64,000 nt of DNA from Ophiura sarsii. Lineage: Eukaryota; Echinodermata; Ophiuroidea; Amphilepidida; Ophiuridae. The notes below the pieces were generated by a model. It saw nothing but the letters and a program-made list of their open reading frames with translations, had not been told where the DNA came from and searched no databases. This document shows, piece after piece, positions 22,147 to 35,139 of this stretch; position 1 is the stretch's first letter, and each line of letters starts with the position of its first letter. The DNA lies in the NCBI GenBank assembly GCA_035610835.1, contig CM069448.1, positions 31,777,583 through 31,841,582 of the forward strand, in the 5' to 3' direction. The translations under genes were made by a program, and so were the position numbers.

Positions 22147-22498
22147 CCGTATTATCCCTATTAAGCGCCCAGGACCTTATAAGCGCCCACCCCTGTTTTT
22201 CTCTCAATGACTACCATACATATTTCATTTAGAACATGAAATGGTCAGCCTCCTCAAATGTCCAATTGTACATTTTCGTAACGTCAAGTGGTCAGCCTTC
22301 TCAAATTACCACTTGTACATTGTATTTAGTACATCAAATGGTCAGCATCTTCAAATGACCATCAAATGGTCAGCATCTTCAAATGACCACTTGTACATTT
22401 TATTCAGTACGATAAATGAGTTAAAAAAGGTAACATAATAAGCGCCCACCCAAAATGACTTTGCTAACCGCCCTGGGCGCATAATAGGGATAATACGG
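22147..22498. mobile_element. TA-flanked miniature element (CCGTATTATCCC ends)
   Basis: CCGTATTATCCCTATTAAGC and its near-exact complement close a 352-bp element with TA on both sides. Inside, about four direct copies of a ~60-bp unit with AAATGGTCAGC and TCAAATGACCA. It is nested in the foldback element. Confidence 0.82.
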
Positions 22499-23793
22499 TA
22501 CTCTAAATATTATGCAGGGGACGTTAAAAACGTCATACTGTACCTTTTAAGCGTTAAAATCACAATGTTTGCGAGCTTCGCGCGTATATTAGGTTCAAGG
22601 TTTCAATATTTAAGATCAACAAGATGACTTCATGTGTTTTTTGGCCCCCATCAGATTCAGAACAGACCTGGATGCGCCATTGCTCTGTCCCCTGAACCCC
22701 CGCCAAGGGCTTCGCCCGGACCCCACGCCGAAGTGATGAAGACTTACAAATATAAAAAATCAAAAATATATACTTCCAAGGGCCCTGTTTAAGAAATAAT
22801 TGCTACTTTGCATTTAACTTTGCTATGATTGAGGCTAAGTTGCCTTCATAAAAGCTTTTTAAAGCTGAAGTAAATTATGGAGGCCCATTAAAAATTTGCT
22901 ACTTTATACTTTTTTTCATAAAGCTTAAAGACCCAGGCATCTACTCATTCCACCAGTGGCCTAATCCAGCTAATCTGCCAATCTGACACATTTGAGAAAT
23001 AGAGGGTGCTACAATACCAAATGTTTTAAATGCCTTTTACTCTTGATATCCATGTTCAGTAGACTCCGATTCCTTTTCAAAAATATGGTTAAATGTATTT
23101 TCAAATATTGTTCGTATAAATCAGTTGATTTAACAAAGATAAACGATAAGAAACATAAAAATGTAATTTTGACGATGCCCATTTTTTGTTTAATTAAACA
23201 CCATTGATTGTGTCAGTTTCTGAACCATTTAGTAGATGCCTGGGGCTTTAAGTTTATGTTTGAAGGCATGAGATTATATTTACATGATATTTACATGAGA
23301 CTATATTTTTATAAATTTAATGGTGCAAAATGGTTGCTTTACACTAATTGTGGTACATTTTGGCTTTTAACTAATTCCCAAAATGTAATTAAACAGGTTT
23401 TTGTTTTTTTCATCCTAAAATTTTGTAATTTTCATCATAGTTAAAGTTTGGGGCACACGCGCGGGTTTTTTTCTTATTACTTTTTTGATCCCCCTGATTG
23501 ACCACCCAGAGTATTTATGAACGCTCCCTTATGTAAATATTGTAAATATGTTTATAACAGCGGCAGAATCTGCCAAAATGTATTTGTGTAAATAAGAAAG
23601 ATAATTTAAAGTTCATTAACAAAAATACAAGTGATAGTTGGTTAACAAAAAGTGTGCTAGTATGAGAAAGACATACAATAGAGCTAAAGTGAGGTATACA
23701 AACTCGCTGAAACACCAATTTGATGGAAGTAAATAAATGTGGTAAACTATATAGATATACTGTTAAGAATGCTAAACATGATTACAATAATAT

Positions 23794-24100
23794 AGTGGCG
23801 GATACAGGGGGCGCCCCCCCCCCCCCCGTAAAATTTGACAATATACCTTTTTTGTGTACCACTTTACCTTTTTCAGAGGTATAGGTAGGTTTCGTCTGTA
23901 ATTGCCACTTGTACCATGCGGGTTTTTTTGCCGGTTTTGGGACAACCACACGCCCCCCCCCCCCCCCCCCTTAGCATGCTTAGCAGAATTTCATGAGCTG
24001 AAGGCAAAACATTTTGGGACCTTTTACGCTTTTTTGGGGTTACCAATTTAAAAAAACCTTGATCAGCCCCCCCGTAAATTTTAATCCTGGATCCGCCACT
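23794..24100. mobile_element. AGTGGCGGATCCAG-ended miniature element
   Basis: AGTGGCGGATACAGG and CCTGGATCCGCCACT are inverted. C runs lie at about 23814-23827 and 23953-23970. These ends are common in animal hAT-type miniature elements. Nested in the foldback element. Confidence 0.75.
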
Positions 24101-24134
24101 GTAATAAGTTCATAAGTAAACTTCGCAATAAGAA

Positions 24135-24385
24135 TTACTGTAACTCGCCGGCTGGTCTTACTGTAACTCGCCGGCTGGTCTTACTGTAACTCGCCGGTTG
24201 GTCTTACTGTAACTCGCCAGTTGGTCTTACTGTAACTCGCCGGTTGGTCTTACTGTAACTCGCCGGTTGGTCTTACTGTAACTCGCCGGTTGGTCTTACT
24301 GTAACTCGCCGGTTGGTCTTACTGTAACTCGCCGGTTGGTCTTACTGTAACTCTCCCATAACTTACCGCCCCATAACTCGCCGTT
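24135..24385 (-). repeat. 23-bp array of the foldback element, right arm
   Basis: Nine copies of GGTCTTACTGTAACTCGCCG plus GTT/GCT, the reverse complement of the left array. It ends in CTCTCCCATAACTTACCGCC, mirroring the outer edge of the left arm. Confidence 0.95.
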
Positions 24386-24522
24386 TATCCATCCCCACGC
24401 GCGCGCATACTCACGGCGCTGGCGTACAAACACGAGCGTTGAAAGGCGGAAGATACACACGCGTGCGTAAAAGCTGCACCTGTTCAGTTACGTCACTGTC
24501 TCGAGATGGCCAAACAGAGTAT

Positions 24523-27500
24523 ATACAAAGCATCCTACTATCCCTAGCATCCCTACTAACCCAAGCCTCCCTATCCAAAGCATTTCCCAAGCATCCCTAC
24601 TATCCTAAGCATCCCAACTATCCCTAGCATCCCTACTATCCCAAGCATCCCTTCTATCCCAAGCATCCCTACTATCCCAAGCATCCCTACTATCCCTATA
24701 TCATCATCCCTACTATCTCTAGCATCCCTATCCCAAGCATTTTCCCAAGCATCCCTACTATCCTAAACATCCCAACTATATCTAGCATCCCTACTATCCC
24801 AAGCATTCCTACTATCCCAAGCATCCATACTATTAATCCCTACTATCTCAAGCATTCTTACTAACTATCCCAAGCATTCCTTCTATCCCTAGCATCCCTA
24901 CTATTCCAAGCATTCTTACTATCACAAGAATCAATACTATTCCTAGCATCCCTACAATCCCTAGCATCCCTACTATCCCAAGCATTCCTTCTATCCCTAG
25001 CATCCCTACTAACTCTAGCATCCCTACTATCCCAAGCAACAAGCATACCTACTATCCCAAGCATTACCTACCATCCCTAGCATCGCCTACTATCCCAAGC
25101 ATCCCTACTATCCCTAGCATCCGTACTATCCCTAGTATCCCTACTATCTCTAGCATCCCTACTATCCCTAGCATCCCTACTATCCCAAGGCTCTCTAGCA
25201 TCCCTACTATCCAAAGCATATCCCTAGCATCCCTACTATCCCTAGCATCCCTAATATCTCTAGCATTCTTACTATCCTAGCATCCCTATTTTCCAATCAT
25301 CCCTACTATCCCAAGCATCCCTAATATCTGTAGCATCCCTAATATCCGTAGCATCCCTACTATCCCTTGCATTCCCCCTATCCCAAGCATTTTTACTTGC
25401 CCTATCATCCCTACTGTCCCAAGCATCCATATCCCAAGCATTATCCCAAGCATGCTTACTATCCCTAGCATCACAACTATCCCTACTATCCAAAGCATCC
25501 CTACTATCCAAATCATCCCTACTATCCAAAGCATCCCTACTACCCATAGCATCCCTACTATCCATAGCATCCCAATCCAAAGCATTATCCCAAGCATCCC
25601 TACTATCCAAAGCATCCCAACTATCCCAACTATCCCAAGCATCCCTTCTATCCCAAGCATCCCTACTATCCCAAGCATCCCTACTATCCCTATATAATCC
25701 CTACTATCCCATGCATCACTACTATCCCTACTATCCAAAGCATCCCTACTATCCCTAACATCCCTATCCCAAGCATTATCCCAAGCATCCCTACTATCGC
25801 AAACATCCTAACTATATCTAGCATCCCTATTATCCCAAGCATTCCTACTATCCCAAGCATCCCTACTATTAATCCCTACTATCCCAAGCATTCTAACTAT
25901 CCCAAGCATTCCTTCTATCCCTAGCATCCCTACTATTCCAAGCATTCTTACTATCACTAGAATCCATACTATTTCTAGCATCCCTACTATCCCTAGCATC
26001 CCTACTATCCCAAGCATTTCTTCTATCCCTAGTATCCGTACTATTCCTAGCATCCCTACTATCTCAAGCAACAAGCATACCTACTATCCCAAGCATACCT
26101 ACCATCCCTAGCATCCCCTACTATCCCAAGCATCCCTATACTATCCCTAGCATCCGTAGTATCCCTAGCATCCCTACTATCTCTAGCATCCCTAATATCC
26201 CTAGCATCCCTACTATCCCAAGCTTCTCTAGCATCCCTACTATTCAAAGCATTTCCCTAGCATCCCTGCTATCCCTAGCATATCTCAAGCATCCTTACTA
26301 TCCTAGCATCCCTATTTTCCCAATCATCCCTACTATCCCAAGCATCCCTAATATCCGTAGCATCCCTAATATCCGTAGCATCCCTACTATCCTTTGCATG
26401 CCCTATCCCAAGCATTCTTACTTGCCCTATCATCCCTACTATCCCAAGCATCCCTACTATCCCTAGCATCCCTACTATCCCAAGCATCCCTGCATCCCTA
26501 CTATCCCTATACTATCCCAAGCATCCCTATTATTCCTAGCATCCGTAGTATCCCTAGCATCCCTACTATCTCTAGCATCCCTAATATCCCTGGCATCCCT
26601 ACTATCCCAAGCTTCTCTAGCATCCCTACTATTCAAAGCATATCCCTAGCATCCCTACTATCCCTAGCATATCTCAAGCATCCTTACTATCCTAGCATCC
26701 CTATTTTCCCAATCATCCCTACTATCCCAAGCATCCCTAATATCCGTAGCATCCCTAATATCCGTAGCATCCCTACTATCCTTTGCATGCCCTATCCCAA
26801 GCATTCTTACTTGCCCTATCATCCCTACTATCCCAAGCATCCCTACTATCCCTAGCATCCCTACTATCCCAAGCATCCCTGCATCCCTACTATCCTTATA
26901 CTATCCCAAGCATCCCTACTATTCCTAGCATCCGTAGTATCCCTAGCATCCCTACTATCTCTAGCATCCCTAATATCCCTGGCATCCCTACTATCCCAAG
27001 CTTCTCTAGCATCCCTACTATTCAAAGCATATCCCTAGCATCCCTACTATCCCTAGCATCCGTAATATCTCAAGCATCCTTACTATCCTAGCATCCCTAT
27101 TTTCCCAATCATCCCTACTATCCCAAGCATCCCTAATATCCGTAGCATCCCTAATATCCGTAGCATCCCTAATATCCGTAGCATCCCTAATATCCGTAGC
27201 ATCCCTAATATCCGTAGCATCCCTACTATCCCTTGCATGCCCTATCCCAAGCATTCTTACTTGCCCTATCATCCCTACTATCCCAAGCATTCCTACTATC
27301 CCTAGCATCCCTACTATCCCAAGCATCCCTGCTTTACCTAGCATCCCTACTATCCCTATCATCCCTACTATCCCAAGCATCCCTACTATCCCTAGCATCA
27401 CTACTAACCCTACTATCCAAAGCATCCCTACTATCCAAAGCATCCCTACTATCCCTAGAATCCCTACTAACCCAAGCATCCCTATCCCAAGCATTATCCC

Positions 27501-30500
27501 AAGCATCCCTAATATCCCTAGCATCACTACTATCCCTACTATCCAAAGCATCCGTACTATCCAAAGCATCCCTATGATCCATAGCATCCCTACTATCCAT
27601 AGCATCCCAATCCAAAGCATTATCCCAAGCATCCCTACTATCCCAAGCATCCCAACTATCCCTACTATCCCAAGCATCCCTTCTATCCCAAGCATCCCTA
27701 CTATTCCAAGCATCCCTAATATCCCTATATAATCCCTACTATCCCTAGCATCACTACAATCCCTACTATCCGAAGCATCCCTACTATCCCTAGCATCCCT
27801 ATCCCAAGCATTATCCCAAGAATCCCTACTATCCCAAACATCCCAACTATATCTAGCATCCCTATTATCCCAAGCATTCCTACTATCCCAAGTATCCCTA
27901 CTATTAATCCCTACTATCCCAAGCATTCTAACTATCCCAAGCATTCCTTCTATCCCTAGCATCCCTACTAATCCAAGCATTCTTACTATCACTATAATCC
28001 ATACCATTTCTAGCATCCCTACTATCCCTAGCATCCCTACTATCCCAAGCATTTCTTCTATCCCTAGTATCCGTACTATCCCTAGCACCCGTACTATCCC
28101 TAGCATCCCTGCTAACTCTAGCATCCCTACTATTCCTAGCATCCCTACTATCCCAAGCATCCCTACATTCCCAAGCATACCTACTATCCCAAGCATACCC
28201 ACTATCCCTAGCATCCCTACTATTAGCTCTAGCATCCCTACTATCCTTAGCATTCCTACTATCCCAAGCCTCTCTAGCATCCCTACAATCCCTACTATCC
28301 CAAGCATATCCCTATCATCCCTACTTTCCTAGCATCTCTACTATCCCTAGCATCCCTACTATCCCTAACCGTCTTTACTATGCCTAGCATCCATACTACC
28401 CCCAAGCATCCCTATCCCAAGCATTATCCCAAGCATCCCTACTATCAATCCCTACCATCCCAAGCAATCCCTAACATCCCTATTATCCCTAGCATCTCTT
28501 CTATCCCAAGCATCCCTATCCCTACCATCCTTACTATCCCTACCATCCCTGCAATTCCATCCCTATTTATCCCTAGCATCCCTACTATCCCAAGCATCCT
28601 TTCAATCCCAAGCATCCCTACTTTCCCAGGCATTCCTATTATCCCAAGCATTCCTTAGTATCACAAGCATCCCTACTATCCCTAGCATCCCTACTATCTC
28701 TAGCATCCCTACTATCCTTAGCATTCCTACTATCCCAAGCCTCTCTAGCATCCCTACAATCCCTACTATCCCAAGCATATCCCTAGCATCCCTACTTTCC
28801 TAGCATCTCTACTATCCCTAGCATCCCTACTATCCCTAACCGTCTCTACTATGCCTAGCATCCATACTACCCCAAGCCTCCCTATCCCAAGCATTATCCC
28901 AAGCATCCCTACTATCCCAAGCATCCCTACTATCAATCCCAACCATCCCAAGCAATCCCTAACATCCCTATTATCCCTAGCATCTCTACTATCCCAAGCA
29001 TCCCTATCCCTACCATCCCTACTATCCCTTCCATCCCTGCAATCCCATCCTTATTTATCCCTAGCATCCCTACTATCCCAAGCATCCCTTCAATCCCAAA
29101 CATCCCTACTTTCCCAGGCATTCCTATTATCCCAAGCATTCCTTACTATCCCAAGCATCCCTACTATTCCAAGCATCCCTACTATTCCAAGCATTCTTAC
29201 TATCACTAGCATCCATACTACTCCTAGCATCCGTACTATCCCTAGCATCCCTACTATCCCTAGCATCCGTACTATCCCTAGCATCCCTACTAACTCTAGC
29301 ATCCCTGCTATTCTTAGCATCCCTACTATCCCTAGCATCCCTACTATCCCAAGCATACCCAATATCCCTAGCATCCCATACTATCCCAAGCATCCCTACT
29401 ATCCCTAGCACCCGTACTATCCCTAGCATCCCTACTAACTCTAGCATCCCTACTATCTCTAGCATCCAAAGCCTCCCTAGCCTCCCTACAATCTCTACTA
29501 TCCCAAGCATATCCCTGGCATCCCTATTATCCTAGCATTCCTACTATCCCTAGCACCCCTAATATCCGTAGCATCCCTACTATTCCTAGCATCCCTACTA
29601 ACCCAAGCATCCCTACTATCCCAAGCATCCCTACTATCAATCTCTACTATCCCAAGCATTCTTACTATCCCAAGCATCCCTATCTTTCCCTATATCATCC
29701 CTACTATCACTATAGCATCACTACTATTCCTATTATCCAAAGCATCCCTACTATCCCAAGCCTCACTAGCATCCCTACAATCCCTACTATCCCTGGCATC
29801 CCTACTGTTAATCCCTACTATCCCAAGCATTCTTTCTATCCCAAGCATTCCTTCTATCCCTAGCATCCCTACTATTCCAAGCATTCTTACTATCACTAGA
29901 ATCCATACTATTCCTAGCATCCCTTCTATCCCTACTATCCCAAGCAATTCTTCTATCCCTAGTATCCGTACTATCCCTAGCATCCCTACTATCCCTAGCA
30001 TCCATACTATCCCTAGCATCACTGCTAACTCTAGCATCCCTACTATCCCAAGCCTCTCTAGCATCCCTACAATCCCTACTATCCCAAGCATATCCCTAGC
30101 ATCCCTACTATCCTAGCATTCCTACTATCCCTAGCATCCCTACTATCCCTAGCCGTCCCTACTATCCCTAGCATCCATACTACCCCAAGCATCCATATCC
30201 CAAGCATTATCTCAAGCATCCCTACTATCCCAAGCATCCCTACTATCAATCCCTACCATCCCAAACATTCCTACTATCCCTAGCATCCCTACTATCCCTA
30301 GCATCTCTATTATCCCAAGCATCCCTATCCCTACCATCCCTACTATCCCTACCATCCCTGCAATCCCATCCCTATTCATCCCTAGCATCCCTACTATCCC
30401 AAGTATCCCTACTACTTTCCCAAGCATTCCTATTATCCCAAGCATCCCTACTTTCCCAAGCATCCTTACTATCCCAAGCATCCCTACTATCAATCCCTAC

Positions 30501-31375
30501 TATCCCAAGCATTCTTACTATCCCAAGCATTCCTTCAATCCCTAGCACCCCTACTATTCAAAGCATTCTTACAATCACTAGCATCCATACTACTCCTAGC
30601 ATCCGTACTATCCCTAGCATCCCTACTATCCCTAACATCCGTACTATAGCCTACCTAGCATCCCTACTAACTCTGGCATCCCTACTATTCCTAGCATCCC
30701 TACTATCCCTAGCATCCCTACTATCCCAAGCATACCTAAAATCCCTAGCATCTCCTACCATCCCAAGCATCCCTACTATCCCTAGCATCCCTACTATCTC
30801 TAGCATCCAAAGCCTCCCTAGACTCCCTAAAATCCCTACTATCCCAAGCATATCCCTGGCATCCCTATTATCCTAGCATTCCTGCTATCCCTAGCACCCC
30901 TAATATCCGTAGCATCCCTACTATCCCTAGCATCCCTAATATCCCAAGCCTCACTAGCATCCCTACAATCCCTACTATCCCAAGCATATCCATAGCATCC
31001 CTATTATCCTAGCATTCCTACTATCCCTAGCATCCCTAATATCCGTAGCATCCCTACTATCCCTAGCATTCCCACTATCCAAAGCATGTTTACTTGCCCT
31101 ATCATCCCCACTTTTCCTAGCATCCCAACTATCCCTAGCATCCCTACTCTCCAAAGCATTCCTTCTATCCCTAGCATCCCTACTATTCCTAGCATCCCTA
31201 CTATCCCAATCATCCCTACTATCCCAAGCATCCCTACTATCCCTAGCATCCCTACTATCCCAAGCATCCCTGCTATACCCAGCATCCCTACTATCCCTAG
31301 CATCCCTACTATCCCAAGCATCCCTATTATCCCTACTATCCCTAGCATCACTACTATATCTCTACTATCCAAAAC
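24523..31375 (+). repeat. Large 18-bp minisatellite (~6.9 kb)
   Basis: Hundreds of units of GCATCCCTACTATCCC plus AA or TA, about 18 bp. The unit is a multiple of three and largely stop-free. It therefore gives long but meaningless frames: MLGIVG or AWDSRD repeats on minus (up to 429 codons at 27018-28307) and SIPTIP or SLLSQA on plus. Higher-order duplications are visible: a ~389-bp block starting about 26275 recurs at 26664 and again, extended, near 27060; a ~470-490 bp block at 28380 recurs at 28851; parts of 25800-26060 recur near 27840-28080. Confidence 0.95.
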
Positions 31376-31700
31376 GGTTGTGAGTCCCAGTTAAAGGTGT
31401 ATGTTCCGATCACTTTTTTGGGGCTATGATTTTTTTCACATCAAGATATTTTGATATCAGAAGAATCCCCATATTTTTCTCATTATGTCTGTAAAATCTT
31501 AGGGGCCAGAAATGTTCCATTTAGAAATTATAGGCTAAAATGTGGTGAATTACTGCCAAAGGTGGTTAACCACCAACCAGTGTGTGTGCTACTCAATGGG
31601 CAAATAGTTTGTGACCTTGTGGTTCTAAAAATAGAAACGTTGGAGTTATGCAACTCAAACTTTGGAATGTGACAATTTTAAGGATGACCTTTCATATAAA
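31376..31700 (+). repeat. Copy of a dispersed repeat (also 56230-56540)
   Basis: TTTTTCTCATTATGTCTGTA and TGTGTGCTACTCAATGG-type segments correspond to TTTTTCTCATTACCTCTGCA and GTGTGCTATTCAATGGACA at 56350-56490. It is probably a mobile-element family of unknown type. Confidence 0.55.
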
Positions 31701-32354
31701 ATATAAAATATCAAGTTGAAAATCGGGCCAGCAATCGGACCACATCAACGACTACTTTGTAAATTAGACCATTATGGAATAAGAGGTAAGATTTGGATCT
31801 GGATAAAAAATTGGTTAACATCCCGAACCCAAAAGGTTGTTGTTGACGTTGACGGCAAATCAGCTTGTCCGGCTCAAGTTATATATGGAGTCCCTCAAGG
31901 GACGGTATTAGGTCCATTAATGTTTCTGATATACCAACGATATTGCTTCTAATCTGGATGATGACACACACATTCGTCTTTTTGCAGATGACTGTCTTCT
32001 GTATAGAGTCATTAAATCACCTGAAGACAAAAAAGTACTGCAAAAAGACCTTACATCCCTATATGAATGGTCATGTAAATGGCAAATGGGTTTTAATATA
32101 TCTAATTATGTAAAACATTGCGAATAACTACAAAACGTAATCCAAGTACAGTGTGTATGACTATAACATGGGAAACAAATAACAGAATATGTAGAATAGC
32201 TAGAATATGTATCACATCATCCCTATTTGGGTGTAGAGATTACTCACAATTTGAAATGGTCATTACACATAAATTATACAGTTGCCCGAAGGCGAACAGG
32301 ACTCTATGGTTCATACGAAGAAATCTTAATCGATGTTTCAAGACCATCAAACAA

Positions 32355-32759
32355 CAGTGGCGTAACAGAAGGGGGAAAGGGAAAGAAAAGAGAGAGAGAA
32401 AGGCCGAAAAGGAGAGGAAAAAGGAAAAGGAAAAGGAGAAAAAAAGGTGAAAGAAAGCAAAGAAAAGAAGAAAGGGAAAGAAAGAAAGGAAAACTGAGAA
32501 ATGTTGTGAACATTTTTGACCTTGCGTAATTTTGTGACCGTGCAAAATTGTTTGACCCTACCGCCCCCCCCCCTCCCCCCCCCCCCCCCCCCCCCACCCC
32601 ACCCACCCCACCCACTTACGTGAAATTCACGAGGTGACTGACTGGGGAAAACATTGGGGCAACCTTTTACGAAAAATTCCGGGACGGAATTATTCTAACC
32701 AGAATTTTTTTGGCTGTGCCCCCCCCCCCCCCTGACAACCAACCTCTGTTACGCCCCTG
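32355..32759. mobile_element. hAT-type miniature element inserted in the LINE, perfect 8-bp target duplication
   Basis: CAGTGGCGTAACAGA and TCTGTTACGCCCCTG ends are flanked by TCAAACAA at 32347-32354 and 32760-32767. Removing the element and one flank restores the LINE frame across the point. The interior has a purine-rich AAAGGAAAAGG block and long C runs (32563-32595, 32719-32732). Confidence 0.92.
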
Positions 32760-32929
32760 TCAAACAACAAATGTATATGGCTCTTGTTCGTCCTCATTTG
32801 GAATATGCCTGCCCTGTATGGGACCCTCATGCAATATCTGACGTTCAAAAAATTGAAATGGTACAGCGCGGAGCGGCTAGGTTTGTAGCATGTAATTATA
32901 ATCAGATGGTACCGTAACTAATATACTAA

Positions 32930-33706
32930 GAGCGTGTTTCTGCTGGGGCACTGCAAAAAGTAAACGCTAATAAACGCTAAGTTTTAATCGGTCAGTTTTT
33001 AATCCCCCCTGTTTCTACTCGCGAAAAGTTACCGCTAAGTTTATCGATCCTAGTCGATGGGCCACGACATTTGACCTTTTGTAATACCAAACAATGCCAC
33101 CGCACCTGGAAAAGATTGCTTCACAATAATGTGTATAACCCAGCGTATGAATGATGTCGTCATATCTGCTATAATCTTCAGATAGGGACAATGTTGGGGT
33201 TTTAAACAAACTCTTTCTTCTACATCTTGATTAATTTGATTGAATTTCTTTCTTCAATTGTCTTGTCTTTACTCTAGATATGTCTCAAAAATTCCCTCTT
33301 CACTTTTCGAACTACTTTACCCCAAACAGATCATCGATTGCATCGTGATCGTGATGGTTGTCGAAGTCGCGCGGTCCAGGGTACTCAAGTGATTATTATG
33401 CTAATTTATTAAAGTCAATCGGTTTGAAGTCAATTACTGATCTATATAATCTCATAATCTGCTGGAGTAAACAGGCGAAGTCGTTCGGGGACCAACCGCT
33501 TGTGCGTGACACGGTTCACAGCGCAAACCGCTAAGAATCGCCTTTCTGTTTCTATAGGTTTATTGCCGATTATTGCCGATTATTGCCGGTTCCAACCCTC
33601 CGGTTTTTGGGATTACCAAAAATACCGATTATTTCCGGGTTCTGCCTGTTTCTACTGGGAAAACTTAGCGTTTATTAGCGGTTTCTTCCCCAGCAGAAAC
33701 ACGCTC
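32930..33706. mobile_element. GAGCGTGTTTCTGCTGGGG-ended inverted-repeat element in the LINE
   Basis: The termini GAGCGTGTTTCTGCTGGGG and complement are perfect over about 19 bp, followed by AATAAACGCTAAG and its complement. It is 777 bp and splits the LINE for the second time. No transposase found. Confidence 0.85.
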
Positions 33707-33910
33707 TATGTGATTTGAATTAGCCGAATTTGCAAGAACGACGAAGGAACATCCGTCTAGCAGTCATGTATAAAATTCATGCAAATGATCATGCATTATC
33801 AATCCCAATTCAAGAACATTATTCAACGTCAAACTACAACGACTGCTAGACAATATCACCCAAAGAAATTCCGACTACTTAGTCAAAGCATCCAAAATAA
33901 AAATGTGTAT

Positions 33911-34800
33911 AAATACACGAAAATGCTTTACACAATGGGAAAGGGGCGTTTTCCGGAAATTGGGGGTGGGAGGGGGGCAGGGGGGGGGGGTGGCGTTTTC
34001 TCAAAAAAAAGTACATTGGTACAAAAAAGGTATATACATTGGTTGCTATCCCAAGCATTCCTTCTATCCCTAGCATCCCTACTATTCCAAGCATTCTTAC
34101 TATCACTAGCATCCACACTATTCCTAGTACTATCCCTAACATCCCTACTATCCCAAGCTTTCCTTCTATCCCTAGCATCCCTACTATCCCTAGCATCCCA
34201 TCCCTAGCATCCCTACTATCCCTAACATCCCTACTAACTCTAGCTTTTCTATCATTCCTAGCATCCCTACATCCCAAGCATCCCGATAGCTCATCCTTGT
34301 CTCTGCTGACAAGCAGGGCGCCGCGGATCCAGGAATTTGTTTGACCCTGTATAAGGCACACAAACGATTCCGAAGGTGGTAAAAACTACCATTTCTTGAA
34401 CCCTTGTGATCTGACGAACAATTTGAGATATCGTTTGTCAAAATCGGAACATGTTCAAATTTTGACCCCAAAAGCAAAGGTCAACGACCTTTTCACGTTT
34501 TGGTCAATATCTCAGTAACCACGCATCGGAAGTGGGGCAAACTATACATTTTTTGAATCCTTGTGCCCAGACAAACAATTTGGTATGCTTCTCAGCTTAA
34601 TTGAAGCAATTTGATTTTTTGATCCCCCAGTATGGCAGCTATATTGGAACTGGCCATTATGGCAGTCCCAAAAGGCTACAATTTTGGCATCCATTAAAAA
34701 TCAAAAGAGTATGGTATGGGCAACATATGGGCCAACTTTGGTGCTTTTAGAAGAATTTGAACCAAATATCCCTTAGACCCCCAACTACTAGGAATGTGAT
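33911..34800. repeat. Outlying 18-bp minisatellite copies and unassigned sequence
   Basis: A G-rich stretch with G runs (33961-33992) precedes about 250 bp of the same 18-bp repeat (34045-34290). From 34340 the sequence has no recognised gene or element ends. Confidence 0.8.
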
Positions 34801-35139
34801 ATTTAGACTTTTTAGATTGGTAAGCCTCCGCGATCACGTGTTAACCCCCGGTTGGGCCGGTTAAACCATACTGGAAAGCACTTTCCAGTATTTATGGGTA
34901 TTTATGGTAACCACCAATATAGTAGTAGTAGTATTGTGGAGATCCCGCCTCTTGTTTCAGGCGCACCCCTTCAGCTGCAAACGTGCTGTTGAAGGGTCCA
35001 TTTTACATATTTTTACGTATTTACAGGTTTTTCGTATTTAAAAGTGTTTCCTGTAACCTAGGAAATTGAGTATACAGACACAGACCGGGATGATCCCCTA
35101 CTCTTTACGAAGGAGTCTGTGACCTTTTAACGTGCTCGG

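Larger units (their letters stand above)
20879..24522. mobile_element. Foldback (TU/FB)-like element, 3.6 kb
   Basis: Perfect ~36-bp inverted termini begin ATACTCTGTTTGGCCATCTC and end in GTGACGTAAC (20879-20913 and complement at 24487-24522). Inside each terminus lie tandem 23-bp repeats in opposite orientation, eight at the left and nine at the right, joined to the terminus by matching GAGTTATGGG segments. Long inverted ends built of tandem repeats are the hallmark of Drosophila FB and sea-urchin TU elements (established knowledge). The interior carries a SINE, two miniature elements and AT-rich DNA, with no transposase seen. It interrupts the 18-bp minisatellite. Confidence 0.8.
31700..33910 (+). 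pseudogene. LINE reverse transcriptase remnant split by two insertions
   Basis: Readable pieces in order: LLCKLDHYGIRGKIWIWIKN and YGVPQGTVLGPLMFLIY (31750-31940), then FADDCLLYRV carrying the catalytic FADD motif (31980-32010). Next come HPYLGVEITHNLKWS (32220-32270), KQQMYMALVRPHLEYACPVW (32760-32820), VQRGAARFVACNYN (32860-32903) and LAVMYKIHANDHALS (33757-33801). The order is that of a jockey/CR1/L2-like element. Frameshifts and the insertions 32355-32759 and 32930-33706 inactivate it. Confidence 0.88.

Noticed and set aside
26394..26855. Plus-strand SIPTIP/SLLSQA-type frames in the array
   Set aside because: Same minisatellite artefact, changing frame with each indel.
27018..28307. 429-codon minus-strand open frame of MLGIVG/AWDSRD repeats
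   Set aside because: It is the 18-bp minisatellite read in frame; other frames of the same array are also open, and there is no start context, domain or splice evidence.
32227..32615. Lys/Arg-rich and Phe/Leu-rich frames
   Set aside because: Low-complexity purine-rich interior of a hAT-type miniature element.
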